The notes under the pieces were generated by a model. That model was not told the DNA's origin. It made no database searches and saw only the letters and a list, made by a program, of their open reading frames with translations. Positions 25,518 through 33,259 of a stretch of 64,000 bases of DNA are shown here, piece after piece. Every line of letters starts with the position of its first letter. Position 1 is the stretch's first letter. A program made the position numbers and the translations under genes. This DNA comes from Blastococcus sp. Marseille-P5729 (GTDB lineage Bacteria; Actinomycetota; Actinomycetes; Mycobacteriales; Antricoccaceae): contig NZ_OMPO01000001.1 in the NCBI RefSeq assembly GCF_900292035.1, positions 565,192 to 629,191 of the forward strand, given 5' to 3'.

Positions 25518-26738
25518 TCACCGCGCGGCGGCCCGCGGCGCCCGGTCGCGGGAGCTGATCGCGAAGGCCGCCGCCGACGCCGCGATGAGCGAGGACAGCG
25601 CGAAGGCCCACTGGTAGCCGTAGTGGTCGACGACGAAGTTGACGGCGATCGGCCCCAGGACGACGCCGACGTCGCCCGCGATCTGATAGGTCGCCAGCAC
25701 CGATCCCCGGCGTCCCTTCGCGACGTCCCCCGCCACGGCAGCCGGTCCGACCACCTGCATCGAGGCGCCGACGCCGCCGATCACCATCGAGACGAAGAAC
25801 AGCCACAGGCTGGACTGCAGGGCCAGCAGCCCGAGCCCGAGAGCGGTCAGCGCGGCCCCGACGATCATCGCCGGGCGTCGTCCCCACTGGTCCGACAGCC
25901 TGCCCGCGGGACCGAGCATCAGGCCATTGGCGGCCGCGAAGACCGCCAAGCCGTAGCCGGTCATCGACTCGCCGCGCATCAGAACCTCGGTGACGAACAG
26001 CGGGATGGCGGCGGTGCGCACCGCGTAGGACCACATCGCCGAGAAGTTCGCGACAGTGGCCGCTCGGAACAGGCGGTCGCGCAGCGCCTCGCGGGCTCCC
26101 TCGTCCAGGATCTGATCCGGCTCATCGGAGGCTCCCGATGCGTCCTTGATCCGGCGGCGGCCGCCGAGGGTGGAGAAGGTGATGGCCGCTGCGACGGCGA
26201 GCGTCCCGGCATAGAAGAAGAACGGCAGCCGGGAACTGATCTCGGCCATCGGACCGCCGATCGCGGGGCCGGCCATGCCCCCCAGCAGGAAGCCGCCCTG
26301 ATAGATGCTCATCGCGCGGCCCCGGATCTGCGACGGGACGCGGGCCGCGAGCACGGATGCCGAGGCGATCGTGAACATCGCCGAGCCGATCCCTCCGGCG
26401 CCGCGCAGGCTCAGCAGCTGCCAGTAGCTCTGCGAGGCACCTGCCAGTGCGCTGGAGACCGCCACGATGACCAGGCCCGCGCCGAGTACCGGCCGGGCGC
26501 CGAACCGGTCCACGAGTTTGCCGCCCCCGAAGGCGGTGGTGAGCCGCGCGAGCGCGAACATGCTGATGACCAGCGCGGCGAGGGTGCGGGTCACCCCGAA
26601 ATCGCGCGCGAAGACGGGGATCGCCGGCGCGACGATGCCATAGCCGATCGCTACACAGAAGGCCACCGACGCGAGGATCCAGACCTCCCGAGGAAGCGGG
26701 GTGCGCTCGGTCGCGGGAACGCCGTCGCCATGGCTCAC
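25518..26738 (-). CDS. MFS transporter
   Basis: A 406-aa permease of the major facilitator superfamily with twelve predicted helices. The family A-motif is seen as GGGKLVDRFGARPVLGAG between helices 2 and 3 and repeated as GRLSDQWGRRPAMIVGA in the second half. It most resembles the drug-efflux branch; the substrate is unknown. I start at the GTG at 26738, after AGAGGGG; the longer frame overlaps the divergent ybaK region. Its stop is 88 bases before the HEPN start. Confidence 0.9.
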   Translation of the reverse strand: MSHGDGVPATERTPLPREVWILASVAFCVAIGYGIVAPAIPVFARDFGVTRTLAALVISMFALARLTTAFGGGKLVDRFGARPVLGAGLVIVAVSSALAGASQSYWQLLSLRGAGGIGSAMFTIASASVLAARVPSQIRGRAMSIYQGGFLLGGMAGPAIGGPMAEISSRLPFFFYAGTLAVAAAITFSTLGGRRRIKDASGASDEPDQILDEGAREALRDRLFRAATVANFSAMWSYAVRTAAIPLFVTEVLMRGESMTGYGLAVFAAANGLMLGPAGRLSDQWGRRPAMIVGAALTALGLGLLALQSSLWLFFVSMVIGGVGASMQVVGPAAVAGDVAKGRRGSVLATYQIAGDVGVVLGPIAVNFVVDHYGYQWAFALSSLIAASAAAFAISSRDRAPRAAAR

Positions 26739-26786
26739 CCCGGGCCCCTCTCTCGCCAACTCGCCGCGATCAGCAAAGATAGCCCT

Positions 26787-27284
26787 ATGCCCGTCCCCAC
26801 GCCGCACTCGCTCGCCGACCACCCCGCGGTGTCCCGGGTCCGCGCCGCCCTCGGGCAGCACGGCGTCCGACCCGAGATCACCTACTTCGACGAGTCAGCC
26901 AAGACTGCGGCGCTCGCCGCGGCACAGCTCGGCATCGAGGTGGGGCAGATCGCCAACAGCCTGGTCTTCGACGCCGAGGGCGAGCCGCTGCTGGTGATGA
27001 CCTCAGGCGCGCATCGGGTCGACCTCGGCAAGGTGGCGGCCCTCACCGGCCATCGCAGGATCGAGCGTGCCGGCGCCGCCTTCGTCAAGCAGCACACCGG
27101 CCAGGCAATCGGCGGGGGGGCGCCGGTGGGACACCCGGCGCCGGGCCGCACCCTCGTCGACGAATGGCTGGCCCGCCACGAGGGGATCTGGGCCGCAGCC
27201 GGTCACGCGCACACCGTCTTCCCGACCTCCTTCGAAGAGCTCGTCCGGGTCACCGGGGGTACGCCGGCGGACGTCGGCGCGTGA
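26787..27284 (+). CDS. YbaK/EbsC family protein (aminoacyl-tRNA editing-like)
   Basis: A 165-aa protein with the YbaK/ProX editing fold: AQLGIEVGQIANSLVF, the essential lysine region GKVAALTG and GGGAPVGHP. Family members hydrolyse mischarged aminoacyl-tRNAs such as Cys-tRNAPro. The ATG at 26787 has no good ribosome site; an ATG at 26730 in frame would overlap the divergent MFS start. It overlaps the next gene by four bases (GTGA). Confidence 0.9.
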   Translation: MPVPTPHSLADHPAVSRVRAALGQHGVRPEITYFDESAKTAALAAAQLGIEVGQIANSLVFDAEGEPLLVMTSGAHRVDLGKVAALTGHRRIERAGAAFVKQHTGQAIGGGAPVGHPAPGRTLVDEWLARHEGIWAAAGHAHTVFPTSFEELVRVTGGTPADVGA

Positions 27285-27850
27285 TCGGCTGGGCTCGGCG
27301 CAACCGGGGACCCGAGATCCGCCAGCTGAGCATCACGGAGTTCCAGCGGCTCTTCCCGGTGGCCTTCCGGATCTTCGCTGAGGCCATGGGGTACCCGGAC
27401 AGCTACATCGAACCTCGGATCCGGCTGGCGACCTCCCAGCTGGCATACCCTTCGCTGCTGGCCTTCGGCGCCTTCGACGGCCGTGGGCGGCTGGTCGGCT
27501 TCGCCTATGGGTACCGGGCGCAACCCGGTCAGTGGTGGGCCGACGAGGTCGCCCGCGCCCTCGAGCTGCCCGCCTCGGACCGCTCGCGCGACTGGCTCGC
27601 GGACGCCTTCGAGCTCTGCGAGATCCACGTCTCGCCCCACGCCCAAGGCCACGGGCTCGGGCGAGCGCTGCTGCGCGCGATCACGGGCAGCCAGCCGGCC
27701 CGCGTCATCATCCTGTCGACCCCCAGCGGGCTAACGAAGGCCGCCCGCCTCTACGCGGCAGAGGGCTACCGATCGGTGGCGAGCTCCTTCCACTTCCGTG
27801 GCGACCCACGCCCGTTCGAGATCCTGGCGAAGGCGGTACGTGATGACTGA
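27281..27850 (+). CDS. GNAT family N-acetyltransferase
   Basis: A 189-aa GCN5-related acetyltransferase. The acetyl-CoA loop is HAQGHGLGRALL in the second half, preceded by the CEIHVSP beta strand; the end has the typical AARLYAAEGYRSV strand-helix. The substrate is unknown. GTG start at 27281 overlaps the ybaK stop, and its end overlaps the next gene by 8 bases, so these genes form one transcript. Confidence 0.9.
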   Translation: MIGWARRNRGPEIRQLSITEFQRLFPVAFRIFAEAMGYPDSYIEPRIRLATSQLAYPSLLAFGAFDGRGRLVGFAYGYRAQPGQWWADEVARALELPASDRSRDWLADAFELCEIHVSPHAQGHGLGRALLRAITGSQPARVIILSTPSGLTKAARLYAAEGYRSVASSFHFRGDPRPFEILAKAVRDD

Positions 27851-29408
27851 GCGCGACGTTGTGGTGATCGGGTCGGGCCACAACGCGCTGGTCGCAGCCT
27901 GCTACCTGGCCCGCGCCGGGCTGGACGTCGAGGTGATCGAGCGGGACACCGTCGTCGGAGGCGCGGTGTCGACCGTCGAGCGCTTCCCGGGCATCCGCAT
28001 GGACCGCGGTTCGAGCGCGCACATCATGATCCGGCACACCGGCATCGTCGACGAGCTCGAGCTGGCCCGCCACGGGCTGCGCTATGTGGACATGGACCCG
28101 TGGGGGTTCGTGCCGGCGCGCGGCGAGGCGGCGGCGATCAGCTTCTGGACGGACGTCGACCGCACCTGCGCCTCGATCGAGCGGGCCTGCGGGCCCCGGG
28201 ACGCCGCGGCCTACCGCAGGTTCGTCGCGGAGTGGCTGCCGCGCAACCGGGTCGTGTTCGACTTCTTCCAGCAGGCCCCGACGTTGCCTCGGCTGGGCAC
28301 GGCGATGGCCTCGCTCGCGCGACTGTCCCGAGGTCGGGTGCGCGGCATGGTGCGGGAGCTGCTCGGCTCGGCCGACGCGATCCTGGAGCACTACTTCGAG
28401 GACGAGCGCCTGCGGTCGGCCCTGGCCTGGATGGCGGCGCAGTCCGGGCCGCCGTCCCACGAGCCGGCGACCGCCGACCTGCTCGGTTGGCTCGCCATGC
28501 TGCACGTGTGCCCGCCCGGTCGGCCGGTCGGCGGCTCGGGCGAGCTCACGCAGGCGATGGCTCGGGCGCTGGCCGCGCACGGGGGCACGCTGAGCACCGG
28601 GGACCCGGCAGTCTCAGTGGAGCCGGACGCCGGCCGGCTCCGGGTCACCCTGGGCTCTGGTCGAGCCGTACGCTCCGCCCAGGTCGTCAGCGGAATCCAC
28701 GTGTGGACGACGGCGCAGCTGATCGCCCAGACCTGTCCCCCGGCAGCCGAGCGGCTGCAGGCGACCGCGCGGCCCGGGAACGGGATCGGGATGGTGCTGC
28801 GGCTGGCGACGACCGCTCCCCCGCGGTACGCCGGGGATGACGATGGCCTGGCGCATCGCTCGATGGCGCTGCTGTGTGACGACCGGGTCGAGCTCCGCCG
28901 CTGCTACGGCGAGTTCCTGGCCGGCCGCGCACCGTCGAACCCTGCCGCGCTGGTGATGTGCCCGACGGTCGACGACCCGTCCCTGGCGCCCGACGGCATC
29001 CACACGGTGACCGTCTGGGGGCAGTGGCATGCCTACGCGCTGTCCGATGAGTCGTGGGAGACGATCGGCGCCCGGGAGGCCAAGAAGCTGATCGACGTCG
29101 TCGAGCGGCACGCCCCCGGCTTTCGCGCGTCCATCGTGCACACGCACGTCCAGACGCCGGTCGACATCGAGACCGAGATTGGGATGCACCGCGGCAACGT
29201 CATGCACCTGGAGATGACTCTCGACCAGATGTTCAGCCTGCGCCCGACCGCCGTCGACTCGTCCTACCGGGTGGCAGGCGCGCCCGGGCTCTACCTGACC
29301 GGCGCGTCCACCCACCCCGGTGGCGGCGTCTTCGGCGCGAGCGGACGCAGCGCCGCCAGGGCCGTGCTGGCCGACCGGCGACTCGGCCGCCGCCGGCTGC
29401 CCGCCTGA
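27843..29408 (+). CDS. Phytoene desaturase-like NAD(P)/FAD-dependent oxidoreductase
   Basis: A 521-aa flavoprotein of the COG1233/PYROXD2-like group. The dinucleotide fold VVIGSGHNALVAACYLARAG with the following VIERD is at the N-terminus, and the second FAD motif LTGASTHPGGGVFGASG is near the C-terminus. It could act on carotenoid or lipid substrates, or have a redox role unrelated to carotenoids; no phytoene synthase gene is adjacent. ATG at 27843 overlaps the GNAT gene. Confidence 0.88.
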   Translation: MTERDVVVIGSGHNALVAACYLARAGLDVEVIERDTVVGGAVSTVERFPGIRMDRGSSAHIMIRHTGIVDELELARHGLRYVDMDPWGFVPARGEAAAISFWTDVDRTCASIERACGPRDAAAYRRFVAEWLPRNRVVFDFFQQAPTLPRLGTAMASLARLSRGRVRGMVRELLGSADAILEHYFEDERLRSALAWMAAQSGPPSHEPATADLLGWLAMLHVCPPGRPVGGSGELTQAMARALAAHGGTLSTGDPAVSVEPDAGRLRVTLGSGRAVRSAQVVSGIHVWTTAQLIAQTCPPAAERLQATARPGNGIGMVLRLATTAPPRYAGDDDGLAHRSMALLCDDRVELRRCYGEFLAGRAPSNPAALVMCPTVDDPSLAPDGIHTVTVWGQWHAYALSDESWETIGAREAKKLIDVVERHAPGFRASIVHTHVQTPVDIETEIGMHRGNVMHLEMTLDQMFSLRPTAVDSSYRVAGAPGLYLTGASTHPGGGVFGASGRSAARAVLADRRLGRRRLPA

Positions 29409-29424
29409 GCCTTACGATCGAGGC

Positions 29425-30045
29425 ATGGCAGCAATGCAGCGCAGCGAGTTTCGACCCGACGACCTGGACACCAACGGGTCCTACCACCTGATGACGGCGA
29501 CGATCATCCCTCGCCCGATCGCGTGGGTGAGCTCGCGCTCGGCCGACGGCGTCGACAACCTCGCGCCGCACTCGTTCTTCACCGTCGCCTCCGCCGACCC
29601 GCCGATCGTGCAGTTCACCTCGGTGGGCCGCAAGGACACCCTCAACAACGTCGAGGCCACCGGAGAGTTCGTGGTGAACCTCGCGCCCGAGGACATGTTC
29701 CACGCCATCAACGACTCCGCCACCAACTACCCGCCGGGGATGAGCGAGTTCGACGAGCTGGGCATCGAGCGCGAGGCGAGCCGGTACGTCGGCCCGCCGC
29801 GGGTCGCCGGGTCGCCGGTCTCGATGGAGTGCCGGCTCGTGCGCACCGTCCCGGTCGGCAACTGCACCGTCGTGTGGGGTGAGGTGCTGTGCTTCGCCCT
29901 CGACGTGTCGAAGGTGGACCTCAGCCGCGAACGCCGTCCGCACCCTCGGGCTCTCGACCTCGCGCCGCTGGCTCGTCTCGGCAAGAACGAGTGGTCGACG
30001 CTGGGGCGGATCCTGGACGAGCCGCGCAAGAAGTATGAGGGCTAG
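29425..30045 (+). CDS. Flavin reductase family protein (flavoredoxin-like)
   Basis: A 206-aa FMN-binding split-barrel protein: TATIIPRPIAWVSS, NLAPHSFFTVASADPP and TGEFVVNL are the standard segments of this DIM6/flavoredoxin-like family. Probably binds FMN and passes electrons or reduces flavin for a partner. The ATG at 29425 has TACGAT (29413-29418) six bases upstream and only a GAGG abutting it, so it may be leaderless; a second ATG is at 29434. Confidence 0.88.
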   Translation: MAAMQRSEFRPDDLDTNGSYHLMTATIIPRPIAWVSSRSADGVDNLAPHSFFTVASADPPIVQFTSVGRKDTLNNVEATGEFVVNLAPEDMFHAINDSATNYPPGMSEFDELGIEREASRYVGPPRVAGSPVSMECRLVRTVPVGNCTVVWGEVLCFALDVSKVDLSRERRPHPRALDLAPLARLGKNEWSTLGRILDEPRKKYEG

Positions 30046-30147
30046 CCTCGCCGGCCCGGTTATCCGCTCAGCGGCGGCCGCCAACGACGGTGCGCCGAGT
30101 ACCTGTCGGCAGAACTGCACAGCGAGGTCCGGCGGTGCACGTCGACG

Positions 30148-31035
30148 TCAGCCAGAGCGCAGGTTGGCGTAGATCTCGCGGGTGGCCTTCGAACGGTTCA
30201 TCGTGATGAAGTGCAGCCCGGGAGCGCCCTCCTCGAGCAGCCGCGCGCACATCTTCGTCGCGCCGTCGATCCCCAGTGCCCGCACCGCCGCCCGGTCGTG
30301 GGCGACGCGTTCGAACTGGGCCGCCAGCGCAGCCGGGAAGGGCGCCCCGGACAGCTTCGGCGCGCGCTCGATGGTGCCCATCGACAACACCGGCATCACG
30401 CCGGGGATGATCGGGACGTCGCAGCCGAGCGCGGCGATCCGGTCCCGCAGGCGCAGGTAGTCCTCGGCCTCGAAGAACAGCTGGGTAATGGCGAAGTCCG
30501 CGCCCGCGCGCACCTTCTCCACGAACCGCCGCGCGTCGGTCTCGATGTCACGCGAGCGGGGATGCTTGTGCGGGAAGGCCGCCACGCCGACGGTGAACTC
30601 GCCCATCTCCTTGATCAGCGAGACGAGCTCGTGGGCGTACTCGATGCCATCGGGATGCTTGATCCACTCCCCTTCGGGGTCACCGGGCGGGTCGCCGCGT
30701 ACCGCGAGGATGTCGCGGACCCCGCCCGCCGCGAAGTTGCCCAGCAGAGCACGCAGTTCGCTCACCGAGTGGTCGACGGCGGTCAGGTGCGCCAACGGCA
30801 GCAGGGTCGTCTGGGCGGCGATCCGGTCGGTGATGCGGACGGTCCCCTCTCGGGTCGACCCACCCGCCCCGTAGGTGACGGACACGAACGACGGATGTAG
30901 CTTCTCCAGCTCGCGAATCGCCTCCCACAGCTGGATCTCCGAGGCCGCGTCCCGCGGCGGGAAGAACTCGAAGGAGAAGGTGGGACCGGCTGCCAACGCG
31001 TCGCGGACGGTGCGGTGTCGAGCGTCGGTGAGCAT
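30148..31035 (-). CDS. metF: Methylenetetrahydrofolate reductase (MetF family)
   Basis: A 295-aa TIM-barrel protein of the MetF family, reducing 5,10-methylene-THF to 5-methyl-THF with FAD. Characteristic segments: [10 protein letters not shown] near the start, [29 protein letters not shown] and [13 protein letters not shown]. It corresponds in position to Rv2172c of M. tuberculosis. The ATG at 31035 lies 7 bases after TATCCT (minus strand, 31043-31048), pointing to a leaderless start; the longer frame overlaps the divergent gene. Confidence 0.92.
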   Translation of the reverse strand: MLTDARHRTVRDALAAGPTFSFEFFPPRDAASEIQLWEAIRELEKLHPSFVSVTYGAGGSTREGTVRITDRIAAQTTLLPLAHLTAVDHSVSELRALLGNFAAGGVRDILAVRGDPPGDPEGEWIKHPDGIEYAHELVSLIKEMGEFTVGVAAFPHKHPRSRDIETDARRFVEKVRAGADFAITQLFFEAEDYLRLRDRIAALGCDVPIIPGVMPVLSMGTIERAPKLSGAPFPAALAAQFERVAHDRAAVRALGIDGATKMCARLLEEGAPGLHFITMNRSKATREIYANLRSG

Positions 31036-31092
31036 GCCGACCAGGATAGCCCGCGCCCGCCGGGCCTTGGTGACAGGGAATACTGGCTCATC

Positions 31093-32178
31093 GTGAGCCC
31101 CGCAGCATCCCGACCCCTCGACCTCGCCGACGTCCGACGTCGTATCGATGACGCGTTGTCTGCGGGGTTGCGCGACCGCGCCGACCACCTCACCGCGCTG
31201 GGCGTCGACCTGGTTCCGGTCGCGGACGCTCTTGTCGGGTTCTGCCAGGGCGGAAAGCGCATCCGGCCGCTGTTCGGCTACTGCGGGTGGCGCGCGGCCG
31301 CCGGGGACCAGGAGGACGACGCCGTGGTGCGCGCCGTCAGCTCACTCGAGCTCGTGCAGGCCGCAGCGCTCGTGCACGACGACATCATTGACGAGTCCGA
31401 CTCACGCCGCGGCAGGCCGAGCGTGCACCGGGCCTTCGAGCAGCAGCACCGCAGCGGAGGGTATGCCGGCGACGCCGCCAAGCACGGGGTGGCGACGGCG
31501 ATTCTGATCGGCGACCTGGCTCTCATCTGGGCCGATGCCCTGGTGCAGGCCGCGGGTCTGGACGACGCGGCCCTCCTGCGGGTCCGCCACGACCTGGACC
31601 TGATGCGCATCGAGGTGATGTCGGGGCAGTATCTCGACGTGCTCGAGCAGGCCCGGCCGGCGCCCCCGGAGCAGGCCGAGGAGTCCGCGCTGCGGGTCGC
31701 GGAGCTGAAGTCGGCGTCGTACACCGTGGCGCGCCCGATGCTCATCGGCGCGGCCATCGCGGACGCCGGCCCGGACATCCGCGCGGCGTACGCGAGCTTC
31801 GGCCACCACGTGGGCATCGCGTTCCAGCTTCGCGACGACCTGCTCGGCGTCTTCGGCGATCCCACCGTCACCGGCAAGCCCGCCGGGGACGACCTGAGGG
31901 AGGGCAAGCGCACGGTGCTCGTCGCGCGCGCCCTCCAGCGGCTGGGCGACCGCGCCGCAGATGTCATCGACGGCCTCGGCCGGCCGGACCTCGACAGCGC
32001 GCAGGTCGACCGGCTGCGCGATCTGCTGATCGACAGCGGCGCCCCCGCAGAGGTTGAGGCGCTGATCGAGGAGCACTCTGCCGCGGCCCGTGCAGCACTC
32101 TCCCGCGTAACGCTCGACCGCGAGGGTCTGGGCGCCTTGGACGAGATGGTCGACGCGGCCACCGCCCGCGCCCACTAG
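31093..32178 (+). CDS. Polyprenyl (geranylgeranyl) diphosphate synthase, IdsA-type
   Basis: A 361-aa trans-prenyltransferase. Both aspartate-rich motifs are present: the first in [14 protein letters not shown] and the second in [12 protein letters not shown]. It condenses IPP with allylic diphosphates; relatives at this locus (Rv2173, IdsA2) make C15-C20 chains. GTG start at 31093, with AATACT 8 bases upstream, suggests a leaderless transcript. It ends base-to-base against the convergent lycopene cyclase gene. Confidence 0.92.
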   Translation: MSPAASRPLDLADVRRRIDDALSAGLRDRADHLTALGVDLVPVADALVGFCQGGKRIRPLFGYCGWRAAAGDQEDDAVVRAVSSLELVQAAALVHDDIIDESDSRRGRPSVHRAFEQQHRSGGYAGDAAKHGVATAILIGDLALIWADALVQAAGLDDAALLRVRHDLDLMRIEVMSGQYLDVLEQARPAPPEQAEESALRVAELKSASYTVARPMLIGAAIADAGPDIRAAYASFGHHVGIAFQLRDDLLGVFGDPTVTGKPAGDDLREGKRTVLVARALQRLGDRAADVIDGLGRPDLDSAQVDRLRDLLIDSGAPAEVEALIEEHSAAARAALSRVTLDREGLGALDEMVDAATARAH

Positions 32179-32475
32179 CTACGTCCGGGCACCCAGCCGG
32201 CTCCAGACGGTCAGTGCTGAGAGCACCATCCCGAAGCCGAACCCGATGTCCTCGACCGGCGCGTTGGCCACCCGAACGCCCAGGTGCACCGACGGGTCGT
32301 AGGTGACGATGGGGATGCCGGTCAGCAGTCCGTTCATCACCAGCTGGAAGAACAGGATGATCGCGTACGCGACCCAGAAGTGCAGCCTCGTGACCAGCCG
32401 CTGCCCAGTGGCGTAGCGGTCCAGCAGCACCGCCGCGAGGATCGCTATCACAGCACCGGTCGTATACGGCAGCAT
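32179..32475 (-). CDS. Lycopene cyclase domain protein, CrtYd-like subunit
   Basis: A 98-aa protein with three membrane helices. It carries the lycopene cyclase signature at the end of its second half (NAPVEDIGFGFGMV). Actinobacterial lycopene cyclases are made of two such small membrane subunits that together close the ends of lycopene. Its start overlaps the stop of the partner gene by one base. The partner and a DNA-binding protein gene precede it on the same strand. Confidence 0.85.
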   Translation of the reverse strand: MLPYTTGAVIAILAAVLLDRYATGQRLVTRLHFWVAYAIILFFQLVMNGLLTGIPIVTYDPSVHLGVRVANAPVEDIGFGFGMVLSALTVWSRLGART

Positions 32476-32810
32476 CAGCGCTCACCCGGCCACACGCCGG
32501 TGCGCCACCGCTCGAGCGTCACGCGCACCGCCTCGTACCCGAGCATCGCGCAGGTCGGGACGACGACGAAGAACGCGACCTCCTCCACCGGGAGACCCCA
32601 CAGGCGCGGCCCCATGGTCAGCTCCTCGCTCAGTGCCCACCAGCCGCGAGCGGCGGCGACGATGTCCCAGGCGAGGAAGGCCACCCCGGGGATCAGCGAC
32701 AGGAGCAGCCGCCGCGGGGAGCGCAGTACCCGCACGCCGGGCCAGGCCTCCAGCCAGGCTGCCGCGGCGAAGGTACCGAGCAGGATGACGACGTAGGTCC
32801 AGTGGCCCAC
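32475..32810 (-). CDS. Lycopene cyclase domain protein, CrtYc-like subunit
   Basis: A 111-aa protein with three membrane helices. AWDIVAAARGWWALS followed by WGLPVEEVAFFVVVP matches the conserved P-x-E-E-x-x-F-F segment of bacterial heterodimeric carotenoid cyclases. I chose the GTG at 32810 (MGHWTYVVILLGTF); longer frames overlap the upstream gene. Seven bases separate it from the Rv2175c-like gene. Confidence 0.85.
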   Translation of the reverse strand: MGHWTYVVILLGTFAAAAWLEAWPGVRVLRSPRRLLLSLIPGVAFLAWDIVAAARGWWALSEELTMGPRLWGLPVEEVAFFVVVPTCAMLGYEAVRVTLERWRTGVWPGER

Positions 32811-32817
32811 GGCAGTC

Positions 32818-33171
32818 TCAGAAGGCCAGCGCCTGTGCGCGCCGAGAGACCTCTCGGTGCAGCTGGTGGTGCAGTGCCCAGGCCGGCGTGCCGCCGAGCG
32901 TCTCGTCCTCGCGCAGCAGCCAGTCGACGGCCTCGGCGTCGTCATAGCCACCGTCCCGCAGCAGGGTGATCACGCCGCGGAGATACTTGGAGACCTCGCC
33001 GTCCTCGATGAGCGCGGCCGGGACGCGGGGCCCTGCGCTGGATGGGACAGCGAGCAGGCCGCCCTCCCGGAGCAGCGACTTGACTGCGGGCACGTCGACG
33101 CCCAGCTCGGCAGCGACTTCAGACATGGTCAGCCATTGCGTGGCTTGCGCGGGGCGGTGCTGATTGCTCAC
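32818..33171 (-). CDS. Rv2175c family DNA-binding protein
   Basis: A 117-aa winged-helix protein: WLTMSEVAAELGVDVPAVKSLLREGGLLAVP is the helix-turn-helix and the C-terminal half is the Rv2175c-specific helical part. In M. tuberculosis Rv2175c is a DNA-binding substrate of the kinase PknL encoded next door; the same divergent pairing is kept here, 88 bases apart. Here it heads a transcript with the two lycopene cyclase genes. Confidence 0.92.
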   Translation of the reverse strand: MSNQHRPAQATQWLTMSEVAAELGVDVPAVKSLLREGGLLAVPSSAGPRVPAALIEDGEVSKYLRGVITLLRDGGYDDAEAVDWLLREDETLGGTPAWALHHQLHREVSRRAQALAF

Positions 33172-33245
33172 TCCTCAACCCTGCCACGTGCTCTCCCGCG
33201 GTCGCCACGCGGCCGCCGATCCCGCGGATCTGCGCCGGTGCGACG

Positions 33246-33251
33246 TAAAAT
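33246..33251 (+). promoter_or_regulatory. -10 box of pknL (leaderless start)
   Basis: TAAAAT eight bases before the GTG at 33260, with no ribosome site between, fits a leaderless mRNA. No convincing -35 box was seen. Confidence 0.6.
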
Positions 33252-33259
33252 CGGGCCTC

